Assembly: GCA_025055285.1 (NCBI GenBank)
Contig: JANWXM010000016.1
Coordinates: 1-64,000, forward strand
Length of the DNA: 64,000 nucleotides
Direction: 5' to 3'
From: Saprospiraceae bacterium
Lineage (GTDB): Bacteria > Bacteroidota > Bacteroidia > Chitinophagales > Saprospiraceae
Made by a program: the position numbers and the translations under genes. Positions 1 to 7,894 of the stretch are shown piece after piece (the stretch's first letter is position 1; every line of letters starts with the position of its first letter). Below the pieces are notes generated by a model. The model made no database searches and had not been told where the DNA came from. It saw nothing but the letters and a program-made list of their open reading frames with translations.

Positions 1-538
1 CGGTAGCAAGCGCCAGCACTAAGTTCCCATCTTGAGGCTCCATGAAAAAACACACAATAGCGCCTATCCATTGCAATAGAGCGCTCCAGCGCAAGGGTGC
101 AAATTGCAGCAGCATTCCGGATAAAAACGTAGCGAATGCCGATAAAATAAGCACCAATGGCGCTGGCGAAAGGCGGTGCTGCGTCGCAAAAAACAGCGCT
201 AATACTAAGCTAAGCACAAAGGCGCCCCAAACCCAGCTGTACCAGGTGCGCACTACATTCTCCGGCCGGCCAGAACGACCGCGCCGCCACTCGTAGAGCA
301 TGGCAATCAGACCGCCGAGGACAGGCAGTACGACCCACACTATCCACGGCGCGCCGAAATCCGTCATGCGCCACAGGTACCATTCTGTTACCGCGCTTAC
401 CGGGACGATGACCCCCCAGAGCATAAAATGAAAACCGTCTTCTTGCGCGCTCCTTTTGGCAACATCAATCACCTGCCGGATGACCCGCATGCTCTCTCGC
501 GGGTCGAGGATGTCGTTTTCCATTGCTTCGTTTGACAT
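1..538 (-). CDS. Uncharacterised membrane protein, C-terminus cut by window start
   Basis: The frame is open from an ATG at 538 to the window edge (179 codons, no stop), so the gene continues to the left. The first 35 residues are soluble and charged (MSNEAMENDILDPRESM...). They are followed by about four hydrophobic segments separated by short basic loops such as EWRRGRSGRPENV. I do not recognise the family; proteins of this shape occur in Bacteroidota beside small regulators, but the partner would lie outside the window. Two TAnnTTTG boxes sit 28 and 63 bases upstream and decide the start well. Function unknown. Confidence 0.75.
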   Translation of the reverse strand, partial: MSNEAMENDILDPRESMRVIRQVIDVAKRSAQEDGFHFMLWGVIVPVSAVTEWYLWRMTDFGAPWIVWVVLPVLGGLIAMLYEWRRGRSGRPENVVRTWYSWVWGAFVLSLVLALFFATQHRLSPAPLVLILSAFATFLSGMLLQFAPLRWSALLQWIGAIVCFFMEPQDGNLVLALAT

Positions 539-565
539 GACTTGCTGATTTTGAATGTTTTAAGA

Positions 566-608
566 CAAAAGTAGTGTCGGGTTAAATTCTAAACTTGATG
601 CAAAAGTA
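566..608 (-). promoter_or_regulatory. Tandem Bacteroidota -7 boxes for the membrane protein at 1-538
   Basis: Read on the minus strand, TACTTTTG occurs at 573-566 and again at 608-601, exactly 35 bases apart. Both match the Bacteroidota sigma-ABfr -7 consensus TAnnTTTG. No convincing -33 TTTG lies at the right distance from either. The nearer box is 28 bases from the ATG. Whether one or both are used cannot be told from sequence. Confidence 0.5.
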
Positions 609-865
609 AAGTAGTTTAAAATATAAACCACTTTTTTTCATAAAAAATTTTATGAATCATTTAGCGGCGCTTGGAAGAGGGCCCATTTTGAGCAAGGCCT
701 AAATCTCTCTCTTTCACGCCAAGGAGGTAAGGGAAATTGAGCAATTGCCGTGTGACGAGTCTACATCTGATCTCTAGCCTTCTAGGCAACAGAGCCTTTT
801 TGCGCCTTTTCGACGTGCGCTCAGCAAAAATTGTAGGAAGCTGAAGACGATAAAGGCGCTTACCG

Positions 866-873
866 TAGATTTG
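866..873 (+). promoter_or_regulatory. -7 box for the site-2 protease gene
   Basis: TAGATTTG fits the TAnnTTTG consensus and lies 37 bases before the ATG at 911. A TTG at 831-833 is too far away (32-base spacer) to be a normal -33 element, so this rests on the -7 box alone. Confidence 0.4.
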
Positions 874-910
874 TGCCAATATTTATTTATTAGCCATTGA
901 CAATGATAGT

Positions 911-1999
911 ATGAAAAACGCCCTTGCTTTGCCCAAGATTGCCGGTATTTCGGTGTATGTCCATTGGACTTTCGCTATTTTGATTGGCTGGATTGTACTA
1001 ACCAACCTCTGGCGCGGACTAGATTGGCTGCATGTGAGTTGGATGGTGCTCTTCGTATTGGGCTTATTTGTATGTGTGACGCTGCACGAACTAGGCCATG
1101 CGCTGGCTGCTCGCCGTTATGGTATTCGCACACAAGACATTACGCTCTATCCAATTGGTGGGGTGGCACGGCTAGAGCGCATGCCCAGCAAGCCTACTCA
1201 TGAATTGGTAGTAGCGCTAGCTGGGCCAGCAGTCAATATCATCATTATGCTTGTTCTATGGCCATTGATAGCAAACCTTGAGATACCGCAGGAAGATGGC
1301 GTAGAAGTTTTTCTAATCGACCAAGACAATTTCCTACCTATGTTGGGTATTGTCAACGTATGGCTGGCGGTGTTTAATCTCATTCCGGCCTTTCCTATGG
1401 ATGGCGGGCGCGTATTGCGCGCGCTGCTCTCGATGCGCATGGACCGGGTACGCGCCACCGAGATAGCAGCTTTCATTGGGCAAGCCATTGCTATTTTATT
1501 TGTTTTCGCAGGCTTTTACGGCAATCCGTTTCTCATCTTCATAGGTCTGTTCGTCATTTTGGGTGCTCGAGCTGAAGCCGATGCCGTGCGCTCTCAGTCT
1601 TTCTTGGAAGGCTATACGGCTGGCGATGCCTTGATGACCAATTTTCAGACGCTAGACAAGCACCAAACTATTCGCGATGCGGTGCACTTGCTCTTAGCCG
1701 GTCAAGCACGCACTTTTTTAATCACGGAGAATGGTTTCCCGTACGGCGTGCTCACACGCGACCACATCATTCGAGGGATTCAATCCGCCGGCGAAAACGC
1801 ACCCGTGCATCTTATAGCAGATACTCAGCTGCATTATTTCGATATTCACACGCCGTTGGAGGAAGTGCTCACTTACTTCCAGGAAACACCGGGCTCTATC
1901 GTTTTGGTGCGCGATGGCAATGGACTAGTGGGGATTATTGATTCTGAAAATATTTCGGAGCTTATTATGATCAACGCAGCACGCCTGCGAACTAAATAG
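911..1999 (+). CDS. Site-2 protease (M50 family) with two CBS domains
   Basis: A 362-residue integral membrane metalloprotease of the SpoIVFB/Rip3 branch of family M50. The zinc motif HELGH is at residues 59-63, and the second ligand motif FPMDGG puts Asp at 164, both inside membrane segments. The N-terminal 210 residues hold about six hydrophobic segments. After residue 235 a soluble tail carries two CBS motifs (around 238-290 and 300-355), which in this subfamily bind adenine nucleotides and gate activity. Such enzymes cut membrane-bound anti-sigma factors or other single-pass proteins. No substrate gene is evident next door. The ATG at 911 begins directly before the first amphipathic segment. 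Confidence 0.9.
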   Translation: MKNALALPKIAGISVYVHWTFAILIGWIVLTNLWRGLDWLHVSWMVLFVLGLFVCVTLHELGHALAARRYGIRTQDITLYPIGGVARLERMPSKPTHELVVALAGPAVNIIIMLVLWPLIANLEIPQEDGVEVFLIDQDNFLPMLGIVNVWLAVFNLIPAFPMDGGRVLRALLSMRMDRVRATEIAAFIGQAIAILFVFAGFYGNPFLIFIGLFVILGARAEADAVRSQSFLEGYTAGDALMTNFQTLDKHQTIRDAVHLLLAGQARTFLITENGFPYGVLTRDHIIRGIQSAGENAPVHLIADTQLHYFDIHTPLEEVLTYFQETPGSIVLVRDGNGLVGIIDSENISELIMINAARLRTK

Positions 2000-2224
2000 G
2001 CAGCCTTACTTTTGTGTATTCGCTTACTGCACACTTTGGAAAGTTCCGCAGCATGGAGAGAGGCTCTTCTCGCTTCTCGAGCGGCATAGGATTCAGAAGA
2101 AAGCACTTATCAGGTGGATTTTTACGACTGTAAGCGCCTTTTATCCCGCTAGTTTAGCGCGGGAGGTCGCTGGGTGGCTGCCCTTTTTCGACAGAGTCGG
2201 TAGCCTACAGGCGAGGAAATTACG

Positions 2225-2923
2225 TTAATACTCAATGCCTGTATCTTCGTAAAGTTCTCTATTTTTTCCTGAGTTATTCCTATAGGGCCGCCTTTCGATG
2301 CGATTAGTATCAGTTTCCTCAATTTTGTAGATTCGCAACTGCTCTCCCTCAGAAAGCGGCGAAGAGGGTTCTAAACCTTGGGTTTGTCGTTCGCCGTACT
2401 CACGAGCAGTCTCTACCCACTTCAAACCAGTATCCCAAGCTTCCCGAAGAAGAGGCTTTAGTCTGCCTATATGCGAACCCACATTTTTAGGGAGCTCGGC
2501 CAGCGTATTCAGTGTTTTCGAATTATTCATCGCCTCCTCATTAAGAATGCGCGTTTCTCGGAGAAACCCTAACACTGCACCATATAATAATAAAGCGACG
2601 AATGCTGACAATAAACCACCCAACACTTGATTAATGAGCCCGATGCGAAAGGCCTGAAACAGCGTTGAAATGCTGCTACCTGTAGCTTTAAGGAGCAGCC
2701 AAATAAACAAAATGTTTACGAAAAAAGCGGCAAGTATCAAAAATGGCGAATCTGAATCGGAAATGCCTTTAAGAACGCGCGCAGTAACCGGCGTCATCTT
2801 GTAGGCTACTACTAGGCCGAAAGTGATAGACAAGACACCGAAGACTATACCAACGATGCCTCTGTCTTTTCCGTACCAGAAGGCGAAGAGGGCGACAAGA
2901 GCAGCGAAAATATCAATTATCAT
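2225..2923 (-). CDS. CvpA family membrane protein
   Basis: About 232 residues with four membrane segments in the first 140, followed by a charged cytoplasmic tail. The opening MIIDIFAALVALFAFWYGKD and the GLINQVLGGLLSAFVALLL stretch are typical of the CvpA (colicin V production) family, linked in other bacteria to envelope homeostasis. The frame also has a GTG eight codons upstream (2947); I prefer the ATG at 2923 because CvpA proteins start right at the first membrane segment. It is the last gene of the minus-strand run, 23 bases after the DUF3127 gene (from 2947 with the GTG start). A hairpin (TCCCGC / GCGGGA, 2143-2163) lies downstream but lacks a clear U tract. Confidence 0.85.
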   Translation of the reverse strand: MIIDIFAALVALFAFWYGKDRGIVGIVFGVLSITFGLVVAYKMTPVTARVLKGISDSDSPFLILAAFFVNILFIWLLLKATGSSISTLFQAFRIGLINQVLGGLLSAFVALLLYGAVLGFLRETRILNEEAMNNSKTLNTLAELPKNVGSHIGRLKPLLREAWDTGLKWVETAREYGERQTQGLEPSSPLSEGEQLRIYKIEETDTNRIERRPYRNNSGKNRELYEDTGIEY

Positions 2924-2946
2924 GGCATCCGCAGTGATTAACAGCA

Positions 2947-3318
2947 CTAAAAAGGCAAGTCATCAATAGCTGTTGTGGGTGGCGCTGCCGTATAATCTGG
3001 AAATGGGTTGGTAGGTTGCTGTTCAGTTGGAGGCGCATGCACAGCACTGCGGTCTATCTTCTCGATACGCCAGGCATTTAGATTGGTGAAGTACCTGCCT
3101 TGCCATTCGCGCCCGCGCAAGTCAAACGATACTTTTACGAGATCTCCTTCGCTGTGCGCGTCGAGGAGTTGGCAACGTTCCTGCACTGCCTGAAATTTAA
3201 TGTATTCTGAATAAGGCCCTGACGTAATTTCGAGTATAAATTCTCGCGTTTGGAAGGTAGGCGTTTTTTGCTCAATTGGAAAGATGCGGTGCAATTTGCC
3301 GACTATTTCGAAAGACAT
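2947..3318 (-). CDS. DUF3127 domain protein
   Basis: A 123-residue soluble protein whose first 95 residues match the Bacteroidota DUF3127 family. It has the phrase QERCQLLD, then GDLVKVSFDLRGREW and YFTNLNAWRIEKI, a pattern of short beta strands resembling an OB-type fold. The last 28 residues are Pro/Thr-rich and end in acidic-hydrophobic DDLPF. That ending recalls the C-terminal tip of single-stranded DNA-binding proteins (DDDIPF), so a role around ssDNA is possible but only inferred. It lies 21 bases after the binding-protein gene and directly before cvpA. Confidence 0.8.
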   Translation of the reverse strand: MSFEIVGKLHRIFPIEQKTPTFQTREFILEITSGPYSEYIKFQAVQERCQLLDAHSEGDLVKVSFDLRGREWQGRYFTNLNAWRIEKIDRSAVHAPPTEQQPTNPFPDYTAAPPTTAIDDLPF

Positions 3319-3339
3319 ATTTTCATTTTTTGAGAAGAC

Positions 3340-5211
3340 TCATTTTAATTGAAAATAAGCCTCGTAATATCCAGGTCTGTTGGCTGAGAGGACATAATTG
3401 AAACGCCGGCTAACGGCAAAGCGCTGCTGTGGCGCATATAAGAAGATTTCCGGTAGTTCATCGTGGAGTAATTGTTGGATGCGCAGGTAGAGTTGGTTGC
3501 GCTTTTGCTCATCTGCTTCTTTTCGAAGGGCTTCGATAAGGCGGTCTAGCTCCGCATTGGCAAAAGCACTCCGATTGCCCGAGCCAATGCTTTTAGAATG
3601 AAAACTTTGGTAAGGATCCCAAAGCCCTGGAAAGAGCACAACACTCGTGAGCGCTAGGTCATAGTCGCCCTGCCGAGTCTTTTGGGCGATTACCCGAATG
3701 TCTTCTTCAACGATGTTGATGGCAAAGCCTGCGGCGCGCGCTGTAGTCTGAATGCTTTTAGCGGTAGCACTCGAGGTAGGCGATGCACCGGCGGTTAGCA
3801 GCGATAAGGCTAGCTTAACGCGCTGGCCATTAAGCATTTTGTCGGCAATACCGTCGCCATCGGTGTCTGTCCAGCCGGCTTCGGCGAGCAAGCGGCGGGC
3901 TTTGCCTATGTTGTAGGTATAAGGTTTAAGAGAGCGTGCGTAGAAGGGCTTAGCGGGGTGCACGGGGCTGACGCAGCGCTCGGCCATACCCTCCCAGATG
4001 GTATTGAGCATGTAGTCGTAGTCCATAGCATGCGCTAGGGCCTGGCGAACGCGCTTGTCTGCTAACGCAGGACGAGTGGTATTGCAGAGCACGCGCGCGT
4101 AAGCATTAGCGCTCACCAAAGCCATGTCGTAGCGCAATGGCAGGCAAGAGTCTTGTTTGAGTTCCAAAAATTTCGATGGAGACAGGGCTGGGACAATGTC
4201 CACTTCTCCGCTGCGGATGAGATTTTCCACTGCTGCTTCTTCTTTAATGAAGCGATAGACGATCTTTTCCGGATAAGCAGCCAGATAGGGATTTCGAGCT
4301 ACAACACGGTCGCCCCACCAATTGCTCTTTTTCACTAAAACAATGCCTTGGTCCACATCGAAGTTCTCCAAACGATAGGGTCCGCTCCCTGAAATGGCGG
4401 TTTTGTCGTTGGCAAAGCGCGGCGATTGAAACGCTTCGGCCCAAGCGGCAAATGGATTCTTGCTTTCGCCGTTGGCCGCACTGCTTGCTTTGCTGCCGCC
4501 TTTACTCCCTCTTTCGGGGATTTTGCCACCAGAGAGAACTACGCCGGTGGCAAGTTGTTGAGCTCGGGTGCGGTCTTGTAAGTCAGCCAACGACACTGCT
4601 GCTAACACACCCTCAGGGTCGTATTGATAAGCTGGATAAATGGGAAATTGACAGAGACTTTCTAAACCTAAAATGTAAAATTGATCGAAGTAAGCCGTGA
4701 ATTTTTTTGGGTTTCGGGCATCTATTTCAAGCGCTTTTAAGTGTTCGAAGTAACCGAGCCATTCGCCCAGCGGAAGTAGCGGGTGATGGATAATTTTCAG
4801 CGAAAAAAGCACGTCGTGGGCCGTCACCGGCGAGCCATTATCCCACGTAGCTTCGTCGTAAATTTTAAAATCGTAGGCCAGCATACCCGCACGAGGGCCT
4901 TCCTTGACGACGTAAGGAGAGGGAATTTTCTCTACGAGAAGCGGCACTAATTCTAGCGTTTTGGGCTCTACGAGGGCTAGCGACTGAAAGATTTGAGCCG
5001 ATACGTAGCGATTGTAGCCTGGCCCCGGCAGGATTGGATTAAGGGAGGTAGCGGCGGCTTCCATGCGCACTGTTACGACGTTGTCGGTTTTAAACGAAAC
5101 CTTGCCGCACCGAGCCGCACGGTCGTTAGTGCAAGCCGCCGGCAACGAAGTCAACAAACCCCAAATTAGTAGCCGTGAAAAGGCAAAGGATTTTGAACGG
5201 CGCGAAGACAT
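3340..5211 (-). CDS. Peptide-type ABC substrate-binding lipoprotein (SBP_bac_5)
   Basis: A 623-residue exported lipoprotein with signal and lipobox LPAAC (Cys about 27), then the family 5 binding-protein fold. Marks include LNPILPG near the start, DNGSPVTAHDVLFSLK around 125-140 and VRQALAHAMDYDYML around 390. Family 5 proteins deliver oligopeptides, nickel or other ligands to ABC permeases. No permease or ATPase of that type is in the window, so this is an orphan. A low-complexity Gly/Ser/Lys insertion near residues 225-250 (GGKIPERGSKGGSKASS) is unusual. It sits in a minus-strand run with the decarboxylase upstream (135-base gap) and DUF3127 downstream. Substrate unknown. Confidence 0.85.
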   Translation of the reverse strand: MSSRRSKSFAFSRLLIWGLLTSLPAACTNDRAARCGKVSFKTDNVVTVRMEAAATSLNPILPGPGYNRYVSAQIFQSLALVEPKTLELVPLLVEKIPSPYVVKEGPRAGMLAYDFKIYDEATWDNGSPVTAHDVLFSLKIIHHPLLPLGEWLGYFEHLKALEIDARNPKKFTAYFDQFYILGLESLCQFPIYPAYQYDPEGVLAAVSLADLQDRTRAQQLATGVVLSGGKIPERGSKGGSKASSAANGESKNPFAAWAEAFQSPRFANDKTAISGSGPYRLENFDVDQGIVLVKKSNWWGDRVVARNPYLAAYPEKIVYRFIKEEAAVENLIRSGEVDIVPALSPSKFLELKQDSCLPLRYDMALVSANAYARVLCNTTRPALADKRVRQALAHAMDYDYMLNTIWEGMAERCVSPVHPAKPFYARSLKPYTYNIGKARRLLAEAGWTDTDGDGIADKMLNGQRVKLALSLLTAGASPTSSATAKSIQTTARAAGFAINIVEEDIRVIAQKTRQGDYDLALTSVVLFPGLWDPYQSFHSKSIGSGNRSAFANAELDRLIEALRKEADEQKRNQLYLRIQQLLHDELPEIFLYAPQQRFAVSRRFNYVLSANRPGYYEAYFQLK

Positions 5212-5346
5212 ACGAGCTAAAAATTTGGGTAAAAATACAGCGAGACGACAGCATGAAAAAACGGCATAATGAGGTCTCCGAGGTTCCTCTCTTGCAAGTC
5301 AGGCTAATTCAGGTCTCTTGCAGACGCCTCGCCAGCATGTTTAAAC

Positions 5347-7164
5347 TCAGAATCCGTACGTTTCGAGAAGCCGCCTAACGCGGTGTTGGACGTCAGGGTC
5401 GGGCTCCAACTCTGGAGCGTGATGTGGCTTTTTTCGAGCGTCGAGGACGAGTGGGCCGCGGCACCCCCAGTGTTTGTATTCAATGAAAGCTCCTACACCG
5501 TAGGTATCGTGACTTGGATTGGTACGGGTAAAAGTGACCCACAGGAAATTGTTCAAGGTCGCGGCAGTAAAACGACTGTCGTCAGTCAGGACGATAAGTG
5601 CAATGTGCTCCAAGGAAAAGCGCTCGAGCCACTGACACAGGTTTTCTGCTTGCTGACGCGCTGTCTGCTCCACTTTGAAGGCAGGTGCCTGAATAGCCAA
5701 CACTCCAGGCATGCAAAAAATGGGTTTGTCGAATCCAGGCGGCAGGGAGAAGTTTTCGGGGAGTTCGGCCTTCAGAGTTCGCCGCTTTTCACCGCGGCAG
5801 GCAATAACTACCTTGGAGCCCGCATTCCAGCCCGTACCCGAGTAGTCAAGGGTATCTATGGTAGTTCGAGTGTAAAAGTGCACATCGCGCGTCCAATCTA
5901 CCCGCTCCAACACATGCTGGAAAAAGCGCGGGATGTCGTGCGTATTGAGCATCGGGTCATCATCTGCGGCAGCAATGAAGAGAAATTTAGCTAAAGAAGT
6001 TTGGCCTGACCCGAGGAGGTGATTGGCAATAGTGAGGATTTCTTCTGGTACACGTTCGCGGAAGGGCATGTAGCGCTCGTAGCCAATGGCTAACAACAAG
6101 GGGTGAACACCAGCGGCATCTACTGCATGGAGTTCCTTGAGCCCAGGGAATTCCTGAGGTGCCAACGGAGCCACCAACTCATGAATAAGCCAGCCAAAAC
6201 TGCTATCTTCCTGTGGTGGACGCCCTACTACAGTGAAAGGCCAAAGCGGATCTTTTCGATGATAAACGCGATGAACACGCATAACGGGAAAATCGTGCCT
6301 CAGGGAGTAATAACCTAGGTGGTCGCCGAATGGCCCTTCGGGCTTCTTGACTCCTTTGAGAATTTCACCCGTGAGGACGAAATCGGCGTCGCTGCTTAAA
6401 ACGTAGCCCTCGCGACGCACATAGCGGAAACGGCGGCCCGCTAACATGCCTGCAAAGGTCAATTCACTTAGACCCTCTGGCAGTGGCATGATAGCCGCGA
6501 AGGTATGGCTGGGTGGTCCTCCTACAAAGATACTACAGCGAAAAGGTTCAGGACGTTCGTTGTATTTGGCATGATGAACTCCAATGCCTCGATGGAGCTG
6601 ATAATGCATTCCCACCTCTCGGTCTGGGTCGTATTCATTTCCCGAAAGCTGAATGCGATACATGCCTAGGTTGGAGTGCAACAGACCAGGCTGGTCGGGG
6701 TCTTCGGTAAACACCTGAGGCAGCGTAATGAAAGCGCCGCCATCTAGAGGCCAGCTCTTAATTTGAGGCAGTTGACTGACTGTAGTCGTACCGTAGAGGA
6801 TAGGAGGCGTCAGAAGACTGCGCATAGGCAACGCCGATAGAGCCGTAAAAGGAGCAGAGGCGTAGCGCAAAGGATTCTTGAAGAGCGCCGTAGGATCTCT
6901 TTTGAGTTCAATGACGCGCTTGACGCGGTCCAACGTATGGCGAAATAAGAAAGCTATGCGTTCGAAAGTTCCGTATAAATTGCTCACAGCCTGAAATGGA
7001 CTGCCCTTTACACGCTCGTAGAGAATGGCTGGGCCGCCGCGTTCGAATACTTGGCGATGAATCTCGGCCATTTCTAAATTTGGGTCAACTTCCTCGCGAA
7101 TACGCAACAGCATGCCATGGCGCTCCAAGTCGCGTACAGCATCGCGGAGGCAAGTGTAGCTCAT
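5347..7164 (-). CDS. UbiD family decarboxylase, probable menaquinone-type
   Basis: A 605-residue member of the UbiD family of prenylated-FMN decarboxylases, which remove carboxyl groups from aromatic acids. The conserved blocks are present: NLGMYRIQ and EVGMHYQLHRGIGVHH for cofactor/metal binding, FVGGPPSH, and EGPFGDHLGYYS. At about 600 residues it matches the longer subgroup seen in futalosine-route menaquinone synthesis and in many Bacteroidota, rather than E. coli UbiD (about 500). No UbiX-type flavin prenyltransferase or other mqn gene is nearby, so the exact substrate is inferred. The stop of the START gene lies 55 bases upstream on the same strand. Confidence 0.8.
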   Translation of the reverse strand: MSYTCLRDAVRDLERHGMLLRIREEVDPNLEMAEIHRQVFERGGPAILYERVKGSPFQAVSNLYGTFERIAFLFRHTLDRVKRVIELKRDPTALFKNPLRYASAPFTALSALPMRSLLTPPILYGTTTVSQLPQIKSWPLDGGAFITLPQVFTEDPDQPGLLHSNLGMYRIQLSGNEYDPDREVGMHYQLHRGIGVHHAKYNERPEPFRCSIFVGGPPSHTFAAIMPLPEGLSELTFAGMLAGRRFRYVRREGYVLSSDADFVLTGEILKGVKKPEGPFGDHLGYYSLRHDFPVMRVHRVYHRKDPLWPFTVVGRPPQEDSSFGWLIHELVAPLAPQEFPGLKELHAVDAAGVHPLLLAIGYERYMPFRERVPEEILTIANHLLGSGQTSLAKFLFIAAADDDPMLNTHDIPRFFQHVLERVDWTRDVHFYTRTTIDTLDYSGTGWNAGSKVVIACRGEKRRTLKAELPENFSLPPGFDKPIFCMPGVLAIQAPAFKVEQTARQQAENLCQWLERFSLEHIALIVLTDDSRFTAATLNNFLWVTFTRTNPSHDTYGVGAFIEYKHWGCRGPLVLDARKKPHHAPELEPDPDVQHRVRRLLETYGF

Positions 7165-7219
7165 ATGAAAATACTCTTTTTAAAAACAGTTATTTGCCTA
7201 TTGTTGCAGAAGAAGATAC

Positions 7220-7798
7220 TTATTCGCGTATGTGGGCCAATCGGACGTGCCGATAGCGCGGAATAAGTAATAAGGAGCGCATTTTCTTCATCGTTTCGCG
7301 CGGCCCAATGTCCAACGCCAAGTTGACGAGCCAATCAGGAAGGCTACCCCCTGGGTTAGAGTAGAGGTAGTACTCAACACGTACCATTTCGTTACCTATA
7401 GGAGCGATTACCCACTTAGAATGCGCTTTTCGTATGCGGATTACATTCTCCTTTTCAGGCAGCTGGGCAGGGGCTGCTGTGCTAACGTAGGTTAGAATTC
7501 GCGTGCGTGGGTCTTGCGATAATCGCGAGTGCATGATTAGGTCGCGATCGGTTAGTGGCCACGGAAAATCTATGTGGACATAATAATATAGTTCCTTATC
7601 AGAGAGGCGCTCTACCACCCGAGACTCCACCACGCGATAGACCCAATTTGGATAAACGGGTACGTCTTCGAGAAGATATGCTACAGATGGGAGCGAAGCG
7701 CGCATGTGCACAATAAGCTTGAGCTCGTGGACATCGCCAGTCTTGCGATAAAAAACTTGAATACTATCTTCAAGAGGGCTCTCCTCCTGATTGAGCAC
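7220..7798 (-). CDS. START-domain lipid-binding protein, main frame
   Basis: 192 codons from a GTG at 7798 encode a StAR-related (START/SRPBCC) domain. It opens with EDSIQVFYRKTG, then LLEDVPVYPNWVYRV, then YYVHIDFPWPLTDRDLIMHS, the typical START strand-helix series. Bacterial members bind lipids or other hydrophobic ligands and usually carry a signal peptide. Here the in-frame region upstream is closed by a TAG five codons before the GTG and has no ATG. A good signal peptide lies in another frame (7871-7770), so the GTG is doubtful and the gene is probably read across a +1 shift, or is truncated. It lies between the MsbA-like exporter and the UbiD gene. Confidence 0.8.
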   Translation of the reverse strand: MLNQEESPLEDSIQVFYRKTGDVHELKLIVHMRASLPSVAYLLEDVPVYPNWVYRVVESRVVERLSDKELYYYVHIDFPWPLTDRDLIMHSRLSQDPRTRILTYVSTAAPAQLPEKENVIRIRKAHSKWVIAPIGNEMVRVEYYLYSNPGGSLPDWLVNLALDIGPRETMKKMRSLLLIPRYRHVRLAHIRE

Positions 7799-7871
7799 CA
7801 GCTCGACGCGAGAGAGCTAACGCTAAGGCGCACGGCAATACCCTCGCAAGCAGAAAAAAAGCCAACTTCAT
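7770..7871 (-). other. Signal-peptide ORF and putative +1 frameshift site of the START gene
   Basis: From an ATG at 7871 a 33-codon frame encodes a textbook Sec signal: a Lys, a Leu/Ala-rich core, and RRAGAQ with an AGA cleavage site. It ends at a TGA (7772-7770). The START domain is in the frame one base further along. Just before the stop the minus strand reads AGGAGG (7788-7783), AGAG, then CCC TCT TGA. A slip from CCC to CCT at 7778 would join the two frames as ...AGAQSGGEP-LEDSIQVFYR, the architecture expected for the family. An ordinary frameshift mutation or sequence error would look the same. Confidence 0.5.
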
Positions 7872-7894
7872 GAGCGATCAGCTACTTAAAAAAT

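Larger units (their letters stand above)
539..910. other. Intergenic region between divergent genes
   Basis: This 372-base divergent region holds the tandem -7 boxes for the leftward gene and a TAGATTTG box at 866-873 for the rightward protease. Bases 600-660 are very AT-rich. A 72-codon minus-strand frame (661-879) is rich in Arg and Lys, shows no domain, and is not called. Confidence 0.5.

Noticed and set aside
661-879. 72-codon minus-strand ORF
   Set aside because: Lys/Arg-rich with no domain, signal or upstream box in its direction; it also overlaps the promoter of the protease gene.
2143-2163. Strong terminator after cvpA
   Set aside because: The stem TCCCGC/GCGGGA is perfect but no T run follows on either strand, so it is mentioned only as a hairpin.
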